From the NCBI GenBank assembly GCA_963772645.1, contig CAVYYD010000015.1, forward strand, positions 186,001 to 250,000: 64,000 bases of DNA, read 5' to 3'. The notes under the pieces were generated by a model that ran no database searches, was not told where the DNA came from, and saw only the letters and a program-made list of their open reading frames with translations. Both the position numbers and the translations under genes were made by a program. Numbering within the stretch: the stretch's first letter is position 1; every line of letters starts with the position of its first letter. This stretch comes from DASSQJ01 sp963772645 (GTDB lineage: Bacteria; Actinomycetota; Actinomycetes; Actinomycetales; Dermatophilaceae). Of this stretch, positions 1 through 9,173 are shown in pieces.

Positions 1-1118
1 TTGGCGAGGATCCCGTGCGCCATCAGCCGCTCGCAGGCCTCCCGGCCGCTCGGGCCGCCGGGCTCGATGTCCAGGCCGGCCCAGAGGCCGCGGACCCGTA
101 GCGCGGCGAGCCCGTGGCCGAGCAGGGGGGTGAGCCGTTCCTCGAGGATCGCGCCGAGCTCGGCCGCGCGGCGCTGGAAGGTGCCCTCCTCGAGCATCGC
201 GACGACCTCGTGGCCGATCGCGGCGGCCATCGGGTTGCCGCCGAAGGTCGAGCCGTGCGAGCCGGGGGTGACGACCTCGAGGACGGCGCGGTCGGCGGCG
301 ATGGCGGACACCGGGTAGAGGCCGCCACCGAGGGCCTTGCCGAGGACGTAGATGTCCGGGACGACGTCCTCGTGCTCGCAGGCGAAGGTCCGGCCGGTGC
401 GCGCCAGGCCCGACTGGATCTCGTCGGCGACCATGAGGGCGCCGGCCTCGTCGCAGATGGCGCGGACCTCGCGCAGGTACCCCGCGGGCGGGATGACGAC
501 CCCGCCCTCGCCCTGTACCGGCTCGAGGAGCACCGCGACGGTCGTGTCGTCGACGGCGGCCCGCAGCGCATCGACGTCGCCGTAGGTGACGGTGCGGAAG
601 CCGGGGGTGAACGGGCCGTAGTCCTCCCGGGCCACCTTGTCGTCGGAGAAGCTGATGATGGTCGTGGTGCGACCGTGGAAGTTGCCCTCCATGACGACGA
701 TCGTCGCGGTGTCCTCGGGCACGCCCTTGACCCGGTAGCCCCACTTGCGGGCCACCTTGATCGCGGTCTCGACAGCCTCGGCCCCGGTGTTCATCGGCAG
801 GATGAGCTCCTTGGCGGTGAGCCGGGCCAGCGCCTCGACGAACGGCCCGAGCTGGTCGTTGAGGAACGCCCGGCTGGTGAGCGTGAGCCGGCCCAGCTGG
901 TCCCTGGCCCGGGCGACGAGCCGGGGGTGGGCGTGCCCGAAGTTCAGCGCCGAGTAGCCGGCGAGGCAGTCGAGGTACCGGCGCCCCTCGACGTCGGTGA
1001 CCCAGGCGCCCTCGCCGTGGCTGAGGACCACCGGCAGCGGGTGGTAGTTGCGGGCGGCGTAGCGCTCGATCAGGGCGATGTGGGCGCCGGTGTCGAGACC
1101 GCGGTCGTGCGACGTCAT
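1..1118 (-). CDS. rocD: Ornithine aminotransferase, C-terminus cut by window edge
   Basis: Class III PLP-dependent transaminase that moves the delta-amino group of ornithine to 2-oxoglutarate, giving glutamate semialdehyde; a cytosolic step of arginine/ornithine breakdown. About 372 codons are present and the frame is still open at base 1, so the C-terminus lies outside the window. Seen: the opening MTSHDRGLD, the cofactor region NTGAEAVETAIK, EPVQGEGG, the pyridine-binding Asp in VADEIQSG, and LGKALGGG with the Schiff-base lysine. These match ornithine aminotransferase better than acetylornithine or GABA enzymes. The ATG at 1118 has AAGGGAG about 7 nt upstream. The patatin gene on the same strand lies 102 bp upstream; no functional link is evident. 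Confidence 0.9.
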   Translation of the reverse strand, partial: MTSHDRGLDTGAHIALIERYAARNYHPLPVVLSHGEGAWVTDVEGRRYLDCLAGYSALNFGHAHPRLVARARDQLGRLTLTSRAFLNDQLGPFVEALARLTAKELILPMNTGAEAVETAIKVARKWGYRVKGVPEDTATIVVMEGNFHGRTTTIISFSDDKVAREDYGPFTPGFRTVTYGDVDALRAAVDDTTVAVLLEPVQGEGGVVIPPAGYLREVRAICDEAGALMVADEIQSGLARTGRTFACEHEDVVPDIYVLGKALGGGLYPVSAIAADRAVLEVVTPGSHGSTFGGNPMAAAIGHEVVAMLEEGTFQRRAAELGAILEERLTPLLGHGLAALRVRGLWAGLDIEPGGPSGREACERLMAHGILA

Positions 1119-1220
1119 CGTCGTTCTCCCTTCCGCTCGCGATGCTAGCGACGGGCGGGGCCGGCTCCGCCGGTGGGGAGGCCGTGTCGCGCCACGGCGC
1201 GCCCCGCGCGGTGAGGCCGC

Positions 1221-2138
1221 TCAGCCGTACCAGAGGTCGCCGATGCGCTCGGCCAGCCGCTGGCCGTGCTCGCGGGCGGTGTCGAACGTGCTGCCGCCGC
1301 GGCTCGTGTCGAGCGGGTTCGCACCCATCGCCCAGAGGTCCCGGGCATCCGGGACGACGAGGTGGGTGCGGCTGCGCGGCCGGAGCCCGCGCAGCTGTAC
1401 CCGCGGGAGGTCCTTGACGTTGGGGGCCACGGGGTAGGGCGCGAGGACGAGCACCCGGCGGTGACCCTCGGCGAGGTCCGCGTTGGCGATCGTGCGCAGG
1501 CCGCCGTCGACGTACCGGCGGCCGCCGACCTCCACCGCGGGGAAGACGCCCGGCACCGCGCAGCTGGCCGCGACGGCCCGCTCCAGCGGCACCCCGCTCG
1601 TGCGGTCGAAGACCACCGAGGTGCCGGAGACCGCGTCGACCGCGGTGACCCACAGACGACCCTCCGGCCAGGGCTTGCCCGCCAGGCCGAGGCCGATGGT
1701 GTCCAGCCAGTCCTGCTCGGTGGTCGTCCGGGCGGCGAGCGCGGCGCGGCCGATGACGGCCCGCCCGTGCCGGGGGTCGAGGGCGAGCTGGGCCCGGACG
1801 TACCGGCCGGCGTCGGCCGCGCCCAGCCGCCCGTAGTCCGCGAGCGGCACGCCGTCGCGGATGCGGCGGAAGGCGTTCCCCTCGTCGGTCCCGAGCCGCA
1901 GGTGCGCGGCCACCATCGAGCCGGCCGAGGTGCCGATCATCGTGTCGGCGTCACGCACGTCGACCCCGCCGTCGCGCAGGCCGATGATGACACCGGCCTC
2001 CCAGGCGATGCCGGTCGCGCCGCCGCCGGCGAGCACGAAGGCGCGCTCGTGGTCCTCGGTCGGCGGGGACCACGGCGAGAAGCCGTCCGGCTGCGCCTCG
2101 ACGACGCGCTGGCTGCCGTGCACCTCCTGGTCGGTCAC
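1221..2138 (-). CDS. Patatin-like phospholipase family protein
   Basis: Predicted 305-aa cytosolic patatin-fold serine acyl hydrolase acting on lipid esters. Seen: an oxyanion glycine motif GGGATG near residue 38, the nucleophile elbow GTSAG with Ser71, and the partner aspartate in a DGG motif near residue 212, so the Ser-Asp dyad is complete. The GTG start at 2138 overlaps the stop of the upstream SprT-like gene (GTGA), which implies translational coupling. No signal peptide or membrane segment is visible. The natural substrate cannot be told from sequence. A start slightly further in cannot be ruled out because no well-spaced ribosome binding site precedes 2138. Confidence 0.85.
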   Translation of the reverse strand: MTDQEVHGSQRVVEAQPDGFSPWSPPTEDHERAFVLAGGGATGIAWEAGVIIGLRDGGVDVRDADTMIGTSAGSMVAAHLRLGTDEGNAFRRIRDGVPLADYGRLGAADAGRYVRAQLALDPRHGRAVIGRAALAARTTTEQDWLDTIGLGLAGKPWPEGRLWVTAVDAVSGTSVVFDRTSGVPLERAVAASCAVPGVFPAVEVGGRRYVDGGLRTIANADLAEGHRRVLVLAPYPVAPNVKDLPRVQLRGLRPRSRTHLVVPDARDLWAMGANPLDTSRGGSTFDTAREHGQRLAERIGDLWYG

Positions 2139-2974
2139 CTCTCCATTGTCGGAGGCGCGCTCGAGTGGCCCGGCACCGCCCCACCGTGAGGGTGGTCACC
2201 CCGTGCCACGGCCTCCGCTGGGGTGGGCTGGTGCCACCCGGGGAGCGCGGGCACCGCCGGGCCGGCCGACTGCCAGCGCGCGGCCTCCGCCGAGGGCGCG
2301 GGACGGACGGAGTCGTGCGGGAGGCTGACGAGGGCATCACCCACCCGCACCTGCACCCGGACCGATCCGACCAGCTCGACCTCCCCGGCGCGCCCGAGCC
2401 ACGCGCCCTCACCGACGACCTCGACGAGGTCGCCGAGCCGCAGCCGCCGGCGCCGCTCGTGGGCCCCCTGCCGCGCCTGGAGCTCGGCCAGCGCGGTGGT
2501 GTACGCGGACGGCATCGGGACCTGCTTCCCCCGGAAGGTCCAGGTGAGCAGCCACCTCGGGTCGAAGGTGCGGGAACAGCTGCCGCACGACGCCAGGCGG
2601 GTGGGGGCTCGGTGCCGGATGCGCTCGTGGCCCGCGGGGCAGCGCCCCACCCAGTCGCCGGGCAGGCGGGGCGCGTCGGGCGACACGCAGCGATCACCCG
2701 AGCTGCCGATCTCGACCGCCTTGGCCCGCCACACCTCGTCGTGGCCGTGACCGGCGCCGACCAGGGCGTGCGCGATCTCGTGGAGGAGGGTGTCGCGGAC
2801 CTCGGCCTCGTCGTGGAGCGTGGTGAGGGGAGCGCTGATCCCGATCTGCCGCCGCCCGAAGCGGCAGACACCGGCCCGCGTCTTCGCGCGGTCGGCGACC
2901 ACCTGCCAGCCGTCGAGGCCGTGCTCGCGCAGCAGCGCCCGGCCCATGGCCAGCGCCCTCGTGACCTCCACCAT
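2135..2974 (-). CDS. SprT-like zinc metalloprotease-domain protein
   Basis: 279-aa protein with a SprT-like domain. Seen: the zinc motif HEIAH at residues 65-69 with further histidines at 76 and 78, followed by a Cys/His zinc-ribbon-like segment (residues 96-140) typical of SprT proteins. A C-terminal part of about 100 residues looks like a separate small beta domain. SprT/Spartan relatives act on DNA-protein crosslinks, but bacterial SprT-like proteins are mostly uncharacterised. The ATG at 2974 was preferred over one 24 nt upstream because GGGAGG lies 5 nt before it. The gene overlaps the patatin gene by 4 nt. Confidence 0.8.
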   Translation of the reverse strand: MVEVTRALAMGRALLREHGLDGWQVVADRAKTRAGVCRFGRRQIGISAPLTTLHDEAEVRDTLLHEIAHALVGAGHGHDEVWRAKAVEIGSSGDRCVSPDAPRLPGDWVGRCPAGHERIRHRAPTRLASCGSCSRTFDPRWLLTWTFRGKQVPMPSAYTTALAELQARQGAHERRRRLRLGDLVEVVGEGAWLGRAGEVELVGSVRVQVRVGDALVSLPHDSVRPAPSAEAARWQSAGPAVPALPGWHQPTPAEAVARGDHPHGGAVPGHSSAPPTMER

Positions 2975-3022
2975 GCACCTCCCGGCCCGACTCCACACGC
3001 ATCCTCGGCTACCGCTGACGGC

Positions 3023-3028
3023 AGCCTA
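3023..3028 (-). promoter_or_regulatory. Possible -10 box (TAGGCT) for the SprT-like/patatin operon
   Basis: TAGGCT on the minus strand fits the actinobacterial TANNNT -10 consensus and lies about 50 nt upstream of the SprT-like start codon. No convincing -35 hexamer is seen. The rest of the 3000-3138 gap shows nothing else. Confidence 0.35.
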
Positions 3029-3138
3029 GGCAGCGACACCGACATCCACCGTGACCTCGGCGCTCGCCACCCCGAGCGGGGGTCGGCAGCCGGATGCCGG
3101 CCGCGCCGGTGCCGTGCTGGGCCCGGTGGCGGGGCAGG

Positions 3139-3900
3139 TCAGCCGGTGTACAGCCGGGTCCGCGCCTCACGGACGGCGAGGCTGACCGGGGTACCCTGCA
3201 GCTCGACCCGACCGGGGATGTCGAACCAGTCGCTCCCGCCGACGCGGAACTGGCCGGTGTAGACGATGTCCACCCGCACCTGGACGCTGCCGGGTCGGGT
3301 GTACGTGGTGACGACGTCACCGTCCGGGTAGGGGCCGCCGAGATCCGTCGTCGGGCCGATCGTCGTGTCCCCGAGGTGGTAGGTGACCGACTTCAGGCGC
3401 GGGCGGACCTCGACGTGGTGCCCCAGCAGCCTGGCCGGGTCGGGTGTGTCGACCTCGTCGGGACCGAAGCCCTGTTCAGGGAACCGGACCTCGAAGTACG
3501 TGGGGAGGTTGACGAGGGTGACGTCGCCCTCGGGCTGGATGTTCACGGTGGGGACGGAGAAGGCGGTGTCGTGGAACGCCTCCTCGATCATGGCCATGGT
3601 GAGCACGGGGCCGGCACCCGGAACCAGCTCAGGGAAGCAGGTGATGCCTCGAGACTCCCACTCGCCGGAGGCCCCGCTCACGGGGGTGCGCCCGGCGTCC
3701 ACCTCGCGGCGGAAGATGGCCACCGCTGGGCCGCGGCCGGGGTCGTTGAGGCACAGCGCGAGGGCGTAGCCGCAGAGGTCGTCCGAGCCCGGCCGCCCCG
3801 GGAACCCACCGCACGGCGAGACACTCGCGAACTCGTACCAGGGACCTTGGCCGCGATTGCGCGCAATCTGCGCGGACCAGATCTGAAGGGTTGCTGGCAT
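3139..3900 (-). CDS. Hypothetical protein, probably exported and N-terminally disturbed
   Basis: 253-aa protein of unknown function, rich in Cys, Pro and Gly in its first half, with no motif I recognise. It follows a DUF6318-type lipoprotein on the same strand, 131 bp downstream. The ATG at 3900 has no good ribosome binding site. Between about 3950 and 4031, in a different minus-strand frame, lies a signal-peptide-like stretch (residues AVIALAVGLGIFPAGA) directly after the lipoprotein stop. The real gene may therefore begin further upstream as a secreted protein, with a frame change near 3900-3950. If so, the annotated protein is only the mature part. Confidence 0.55.
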   Translation of the reverse strand: MPATLQIWSAQIARNRGQGPWYEFASVSPCGGFPGRPGSDDLCGYALALCLNDPGRGPAVAIFRREVDAGRTPVSGASGEWESRGITCFPELVPGAGPVLTMAMIEEAFHDTAFSVPTVNIQPEGDVTLVNLPTYFEVRFPEQGFGPDEVDTPDPARLLGHHVEVRPRLKSVTYHLGDTTIGPTTDLGGPYPDGDVVTTYTRPGSVQVRVDIVYTGQFRVGGSDWFDIPGRVELQGTPVSLAVREARTRLYTG

Positions 3901-4031
3901 CGACCAAGTGGATGTCGACTCCGATACTGCGACGCACTCGAATCGAAGTTGGCCGGCGGCCCCTCATCCCCCGGAGCACCGGCAGGGAAGATCCCAAGTC
4001 CGACGGCGAGGGCGATAACCGCTGCCGACTC

Positions 4032-4635
4032 TCACGACGTCTTCTCGACCGCGAACATCAACCAGCGGTCGCCCGCCCACTTGAGGGCGACATTTCGATC
4101 AAGAGTCTTCGCGCCCTCGTGGCTCATCTTTGTCCCGGCCGCATCGACGAGATCGCTCTCGTTTTGAGTCAGTCTGCGCAAACACGTAGTACTGCCCCTT
4201 CGGTGCACCGCTGATCGCCTCCAGACGCCCAACGGTCACGGGGGCCGCTGCGTAGTGTTGGTCGTGCTCGACCAGCCAGCGTGCCGTCGCTTCCGCTGTG
4301 TTGCAGAACTTGCAGTCACTGGTGCTGTTGTCTGCAATGAGCCCTGTCGAGGGGGTGGTCCAAGCGAGGTTCACCTGCTCCATGAAGTACTCGACGAAGG
4401 CCTTTGCTCCTTCGGGGGTTTGCTTTCGGGCGGCGGCGGGGATGCTGGAGGCCGGGGTCGCCGTCGGGGAGGTCGTGGGCGCGGGGCTCGCGCTGCTGGT
4501 GGTGGTGGTCGGCGACGAAGGGCTCGTGGACGGGGCCAGGTCCGGGTCGCCATCGCATCCGGCGACCGCGACCGCACCACACAGGGCCACGGCGGCGAGC
4601 ACCGCACGACCACGCACCACCCTTCCTCGCGACAC
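4032..4635 (-). CDS. DUF6318-like lipoprotein, frameshifted near 4170
   Basis: Exported lipoprotein of unknown role. Seen: a basic N-terminus, a hydrophobic run and a lipobox (VAVAGC), a long Ser/Thr/Pro linker, then a domain that runs to GQYYVFAQT in one frame. It continues in the neighbouring frame as LTQNESDLVDAAGTK and ends GDRWLMFAVEKTS, which resembles the usual C-terminus of this family. One extra base around 4165-4185 (plus strand) accounts for the switch. The GTG at 4635 is chosen because GGAAGGGGG lies about 7 nt upstream. Whether the shift is biological or a sequence error cannot be decided here. Confidence 0.6.
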
Positions 4636-4794
4636 CCCACGTCCCCCTTCCGCGCCGCCCCTCAGCCGACCCACACGACAACGCTAGCCACAACGCCGGG
4701 ATCCGCCACTCGGCTCGTCCACAGGCCCGCCAGGCCCGGCGCGACGCGGGCAAGGCGACGGCCCCGACCGCCGTGGCCGGGGTCCGGGGCGGGG

Positions 4795-6126
4795 TCACGC
4801 TGGTTCTCGAGCGGACAGCTCGGCGAGCGCGCGGTCGTAGGAGCCGAACGCGAGGTCCCACTCGACCCCGCTCGGCAGGACCCGCCCGGCGAGACGCCGC
4901 TGGTGGACCACCGTGTGGTGCCGCCCGCAGAGGAGCGCGCCGTTGTCGAGGTCCGACGGGCCGCCATCGGCCCAGTGGACGAGGTGGTGTGCGTCCGTCC
5001 ACTGGGCCGGCACCGAGCAGCCGGGGAAGCTGCAGCCCCGGTCGCGCAGCCACAGCCGCCGCAGCTGGGCGGGCGTGAACAGCCGCACCGTCCCGCCGAG
5101 GTCGACCACCTGACCGCCGGAACCGAGGACCGCCGGGATGACCCCCGCGTCGCACGCCAGCCGGCGCACGACGTCCGGCGCGAGCACCAGCCCCGCCTCC
5201 GCGCCACCGACCACCTCACCCGCGGTGAGCCGAGCCCCTCCCGCCGCCGGGCGCTCACCCGCGCCCCGCGCCAACCGGTGGCGCAGGGTCTCGAGGTCCA
5301 CGGTGACGAAGAGCTGCGCCTTCGCCGACACCGGGACCGACCCGGCGCCCGCGACGCCCCGGCGGACCAGCATCACGAGCGCCTCCCCCCGGCGCTGCTC
5401 GGCCGGCCGCAGGTCGCGCTCGCCGTCCACCGGGACCGGCGCGGACAACGGCCCGAGCGCCGCTTCGAGCACGGCGCGCCCCTCGGGGTCGAGGACGAGG
5501 CGGTACTCGGCCACGCCCAGCTCCCCGACCCGCGGGTGGGAGAGGGCGACGTACCGTCGGGCCGCCTCCTGCTCCCGGTCGAGCACAGAGTCGAGCCCGT
5601 ACCGGGCGAGCAGCGCCGGCCGCAGGGCGCGGCACCCCCTCGCCCCCTGCTCGCGCGCCATGGTGACCAACCCCTCGAGCACGGCCGGCTCGGCCCCGTC
5701 GGCCAGCAGTGGGCGCAGCCGTTCGGCCTCCGACGCGACGACGGTGGCCAGCCGCACCGGGAGCCGCCCCGAGGTCACCGCGTCCTTGACCGGCGCGTTG
5801 CCGGGCACCCGGAAGGCCTCCGCGAGACGCACCACCTGGGCCGCGCCGCCGGCGCGCAGCGAGGGCGCGTGCTCGCGCACCCAGTCGACCGACGAGAGCG
5901 CCCGCTCCCCCGACCCCGGCTCGCCGCGCTGCAACGCCTCCGCCACGACCGAGACCCGGGCCGCCTCCCCCATCCCGACGAGCGCGTCGACCTCCCCGAG
6001 CAGCGCACCGAGCTCGGCACCACCTGCCTGCCAGAGCTGGCCGTCGAGCCCGTCGAGGGCGCGTCGAGCCCCGGCGAGCAGCTCGCGCCGCTGCGCCATG
6101 GTGAGCTCGAGACCATCCCCCTGCAT
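4795..6126 (-). CDS. DUF222/HNH endonuclease-domain protein (13E12 family), copy 1
   Basis: 443-aa protein with an N-terminal DUF222 region (about residues 40-300) and a C-terminal HNH nuclease fold. The nuclease has a Cys pair (residues GCSFPGC), then AHHLVHWADGG, a DLDN, an LC and a final HH...VH. These are the metal and catalytic residues of HNH enzymes, so the nuclease looks intact. Such proteins are abundant in actinobacteria and often called 13E12 repeat proteins; their role is unknown. The ATG at 6126 follows a -10 box at a 6-nt distance, implying a leaderless mRNA. A close paralogue lies at 31.8-33.4 kb and a more distant one at 42.8-44.2 kb. Confidence 0.85.
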   Translation of the reverse strand: MQGDGLELTMAQRRELLAGARRALDGLDGQLWQAGGAELGALLGEVDALVGMGEAARVSVVAEALQRGEPGSGERALSSVDWVREHAPSLRAGGAAQVVRLAEAFRVPGNAPVKDAVTSGRLPVRLATVVASEAERLRPLLADGAEPAVLEGLVTMAREQGARGCRALRPALLARYGLDSVLDREQEAARRYVALSHPRVGELGVAEYRLVLDPEGRAVLEAALGPLSAPVPVDGERDLRPAEQRRGEALVMLVRRGVAGAGSVPVSAKAQLFVTVDLETLRHRLARGAGERPAAGGARLTAGEVVGGAEAGLVLAPDVVRRLACDAGVIPAVLGSGGQVVDLGGTVRLFTPAQLRRLWLRDRGCSFPGCSVPAQWTDAHHLVHWADGGPSDLDNGALLCGRHHTVVHQRRLAGRVLPSGVEWDLAFGSYDRALAELSAREPA

Positions 6127-6132
6127 CTCCTG

Positions 6133-6138
6133 ATTCTA
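6133..6138 (-). promoter_or_regulatory. -10 box TAGAAT of a leaderless promoter for HNH copy 1
   Basis: TAGAAT on the minus strand sits exactly 6 nt before the ATG at 6126, the spacing expected when transcription starts at the start codon. The remaining divergent gap up to 6301 holds the GAGGGA ribosome binding site of the transporter gene and nothing else I can identify. Confidence 0.5.
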
Positions 6139-6301
6139 TTGCGGCCCACCGACAGTCGACCCCCCGCGCGGGCGGAGGGCCAGCGGTGCAAGGCCCCCCG
6201 ACCGCCGCCGTCCGGCCGCTGGCCTGATCAGGCTATGGACGCCAGCCCCTCCGGCCTCCATGATTCGTCGGGTCCACACACCGTGACGCGAGGGAACCGA
6301 C

Positions 6302-7999
6302 GTGGAGATCGAGACGCAGTCCGCAGCCACCCCGCTCGCGGTAGCCGGCTCGGCGCTCCGTGAGACCTGGGCTTCCCTCCGCTCGGTGTTCGTCAACCCC
6401 GCGCTCCGCCGCATCCAGCTGGCGCTGGCCGGGTCGATGGTCGGGGACTGGGCCTACAGCACGGCCGTCGTCGTCTGGGCCTACAGCGCCGGCGGGGTCC
6501 GGCTGGTCGGCGGCTGGATGGCGATCCGTCTCCTCCTCATGGCCGTCGTCGCGCCGTTCGGCGCGACCCTGGCCGACCGGTTCGACCGCAAGAGGGTGCT
6601 CGTCACGACCGACCTGGTCCGGGCCCTCCTGGTGGGCATCGCGACGGTCCTCCTCTACGCCGGCGCGCCGACCCTGGCGATCCTCGTCGTCGCCACCCTG
6701 ACCGGGCTCGTCGGCACCGTCTTCCGGCCCGCACAGATGGCCTGGCTGCCCTCGCTGACCGACAAGCCGGCGGAGCTGACCGCGGCGAACGGCGCCTCCA
6801 GCACCATCGAGAGCCTCGCGTTCTTCCTCGGCCCAGCCCTCGGGGCGTTGCTCATCGCCACGACCAGTGTCGAGGCCGTCTTCATCCTCAACGCGCTGAC
6901 CTTCATCTGGTCGGCCGTGCTCGTCGTCGGGATCCGCCCGGTCGTGACCCCCGCCGCCGAGCCGGGTGACCCCGAGGAGGATGCGGACGGTGGCGAGGGC
7001 GCGCTCGCCTCGATGGCCGGCGGGTTCGTCCACATCGCCAGGGACCGCAACCTGCGGATGATCGCCATCCTCGCCTGTGCGCAGACCGTCGTGGCCGGAG
7101 CGACCGTGGTCTTCAACGTCGTGTTCGCCGTCGACATCCTGAAGACCGGACCCCAGGGCATCGGCTTCGTCGACTCGACGTTCGGCGTCGGCGCCATCGT
7201 CGGCGGCTTCTACGCCATCGCCAGGGCGTCACGGAACCGGCTGGCGGCCGACCTCGCCACCGGCACCGTGTTGTGGTCCCTCCCCCTCCTGCTCGTCGTC
7301 GCCTGGCCGAGCCCGGTCACCGTGATCGCCGCCGCCATCCTGCTCGGCTTCGGCAACCCCCTCGTCGACGTCAACTTCGCGACGATCGTCCAGCGCCTGG
7401 CCCCGGACAAGGTCCTCGGCCGGGTCTTCGGGGCGTTCGAGGGTGCCCTCATCGCGACGATGGCCCTCGGGTCGTTCGCCATGCCGCACCTCATCGAGTG
7501 GATCGGCCTGCGCGGCGGGCTCACCGTGTTGGCCCTGCTCGTCGGGGTCCCGGCGCTGCTCTTCCTCCCGCGCTGCCTGCGCCTCGACGCCACCCTGCGC
7601 CCGCCGGACGGCACGGCCCTGCTGCGCAGCCTGCAGATCTTCGCCCCGATGACGCCCGCCGCCGTCGAGTCGCTGGCCCGCGCCCTGGGCCGCCGGCACG
7701 TCGCCGCCGGCGAGGTGGTCCTGCGCGAGGGCGAGGAGTCGGACCTCTTCTTCGTCATCGAGCGCGGCCGGGTCGAGGTGACCCAGGCGGACCGGGTGCT
7801 GCGCCAGGAAGGGCCGGGCGAGTTCTTCGGCGAGATCGGCCTGCTCCGCGACGTCCCGAGGACCGCGACCGTCACGGCGCTCGAGGACACCGAGCTGGTC
7901 ACCCTCGCCCGGGACGACTTCCTCGACGCCGTCCGCGGCACCGAGGAGTCGCTCGCCGCCGTCAACGACGTCGCGACGCGGCGGCTCGGGCGCGCCTGA
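6302..7999 (+). CDS. MFS transporter with C-terminal cyclic-nucleotide-binding domain
   Basis: 565-aa inner-membrane protein. Residues about 35-425 form a 12-helix major facilitator of the macrolide/multidrug efflux type, with the loop motif ADRFDRKR after the second helix. Residues about 440-560 are a cNMP-binding (Crp/Fnr-like) beta barrel with GEESDLFFVIERGRVEV and a phosphate-cassette-like segment ending FFGEIGLLRDVPRTATV. This suggests transport gated or tuned by a cyclic nucleotide or other small ligand; that role is inferred. The GTG at 6302 has GAGGGA 6 nt upstream. The gene converges on the aldo/keto reductase with only 10 bp between stops. Confidence 0.85.
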   Translation: MEIETQSAATPLAVAGSALRETWASLRSVFVNPALRRIQLALAGSMVGDWAYSTAVVVWAYSAGGVRLVGGWMAIRLLLMAVVAPFGATLADRFDRKRVLVTTDLVRALLVGIATVLLYAGAPTLAILVVATLTGLVGTVFRPAQMAWLPSLTDKPAELTAANGASSTIESLAFFLGPALGALLIATTSVEAVFILNALTFIWSAVLVVGIRPVVTPAAEPGDPEEDADGGEGALASMAGGFVHIARDRNLRMIAILACAQTVVAGATVVFNVVFAVDILKTGPQGIGFVDSTFGVGAIVGGFYAIARASRNRLAADLATGTVLWSLPLLLVVAWPSPVTVIAAAILLGFGNPLVDVNFATIVQRLAPDKVLGRVFGAFEGALIATMALGSFAMPHLIEWIGLRGGLTVLALLVGVPALLFLPRCLRLDATLRPPDGTALLRSLQIFAPMTPAAVESLARALGRRHVAAGEVVLREGEESDLFFVIERGRVEVTQADRVLRQEGPGEFFGEIGLLRDVPRTATVTALEDTELVTLARDDFLDAVRGTEESLAAVNDVATRRLGRA

Positions 8000-8009
8000 C
8001 CCTCAGGCG
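7993..8009. terminator. Short hairpin between convergent transporter and reductase genes
   Basis: CGCCTGA, a 3-nt loop and TCAGGCG form a perfect 7-bp stem that contains the transporter stop codon and abuts the stop of the convergent gene. It has no U tract, so it is at best a weak bidirectional terminator. Confidence 0.35.
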
Positions 8010-9020
8010 TCAGGCGACGCGGGTCGTCGGGGCGTTCGCCGCCGTCATCCCCGGGTCGCGGACGACGGAGTCGCCGAGCACCTCGTCGATGACCGCCATC
8101 GCCGAGTCCTCGAGCCGCACGCCCGCCGCCTTGACGTTGCTCTCGACCTGCTCCGGCCGCGAGGCCCCGACGAGCGCCGCGGCCACGTTGTCGTTCTGGA
8201 GCACCCAGGCGATGGCGAGCTGCGCCATCGTCAGCCCCGCCTCGTCGGCGATCGGCTGGAGCCGCTGGACCCGGGCGAGCAGGTCGTCGTCCATGAACCG
8301 CTTGATCATGTCGGCGCCGCCCTTGTCGTCGGTGGCGCGCGAGCCGGCGGGCGGGGCCTCGCCGGGCTTGTACTTGCCGGTGAGCACGCCCTGGGCGATC
8401 GGGCTCCAGACGATCTGGCTGATGCCGAGCTCCTCGCACGCCGGCACGACCTCGCCCTCGATGACCCGCCACAGCATCGAGTACTGCGGCTGGCTCGAGA
8501 TGAGCTGGATGCCGAGGTCCTTGGCGAGCGCGTGGCCGGCCCGGATCTGGTCGGCGGTCCACTCGCTGACCCCGATGTAGAGCGCCTTGCCCTGGCGGAC
8601 GATGTCCGCGAACGCCTGCATCGTCTCCTCGAGCGGGGTCTCGGTGTCGTACCGGTGGGCCTGGTAGAGGTCGACGTAGTCGGTCTGCAGCCGCCGCAGC
8701 GACCCGTCGATCGACTCCATGACGTGCTTGCGCGACAGCCCGGTGTCGTTCTTCCCTCCCGGACCCGTGGGCCAGTAGACCTTCGTGAAGATCTCCAGGC
8801 TCTCCCGCCGCTCACCCTTGAGGGCCTCGCCGAGGACGGACTCCGCCTTGGTGTTGGCGTAGACGTCGGCGGTGTCGAAGGTGCTGATGCCGTGGTCCAG
8901 CGCCGCGCGCACGCAGGCGGCCGCGGCCTCGTTCTCGACCTGCGACCCGTGGGTCAGCCAGTTGCCGTAGGTGATCTCCGAGATCTTCAGTCCGCTGTTG
9001 CCGAGGTATCGAAACTCCAT
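8010..9020 (-). CDS. Aldo/keto reductase (Kv-beta/YghZ-like)
   Basis: 336-aa cytosolic NADPH-dependent oxidoreductase with a TIM-barrel fold. The catalytic tetrad is visible as Asp49 and Tyr54 (FDTADVY), Lys80 (FTKVY) and His122 (YQAHRYD). The C-terminal coenzyme-binding part contains GASRPEQVESN. The sequence resembles the voltage-gated potassium channel beta-subunit-like subgroup that reduces aldehydes such as methylglyoxal; the substrate here is not known. The start at 9020 gives the normal family N-terminus MEFRYLGNSGLK. Confidence 0.88.
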   Translation of the reverse strand: MEFRYLGNSGLKISEITYGNWLTHGSQVENEAAAACVRAALDHGISTFDTADVYANTKAESVLGEALKGERRESLEIFTKVYWPTGPGGKNDTGLSRKHVMESIDGSLRRLQTDYVDLYQAHRYDTETPLEETMQAFADIVRQGKALYIGVSEWTADQIRAGHALAKDLGIQLISSQPQYSMLWRVIEGEVVPACEELGISQIVWSPIAQGVLTGKYKPGEAPPAGSRATDDKGGADMIKRFMDDDLLARVQRLQPIADEAGLTMAQLAIAWVLQNDNVAAALVGASRPEQVESNVKAAGVRLEDSAMAVIDEVLGDSVVRDPGMTAANAPTTRVA

Positions 9021-9173
9021 GGAGCCACCGTAGGGGCGGGCCGAGCCGGCCGGCAGCCGAGCGCCTCCTGTGTCGAGATGTGGTCATTTCGGGTGGTGGA
9101 CACATCGTTGTGACCTGCGTCACCGTGGTGGGTTGTGGCCCGCAGGGGGCCACGGGCAGGGAAGGGAAAGCTC

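Noticed and set aside
4255..6363. A long plus-strand open frame opposite HNH copy 1
   Set aside because: It is Arg/Pro/His-rich, has no family motif and lies antisense to a gene with intact HNH residues; long antisense frames are normal in DNA this rich in GC.
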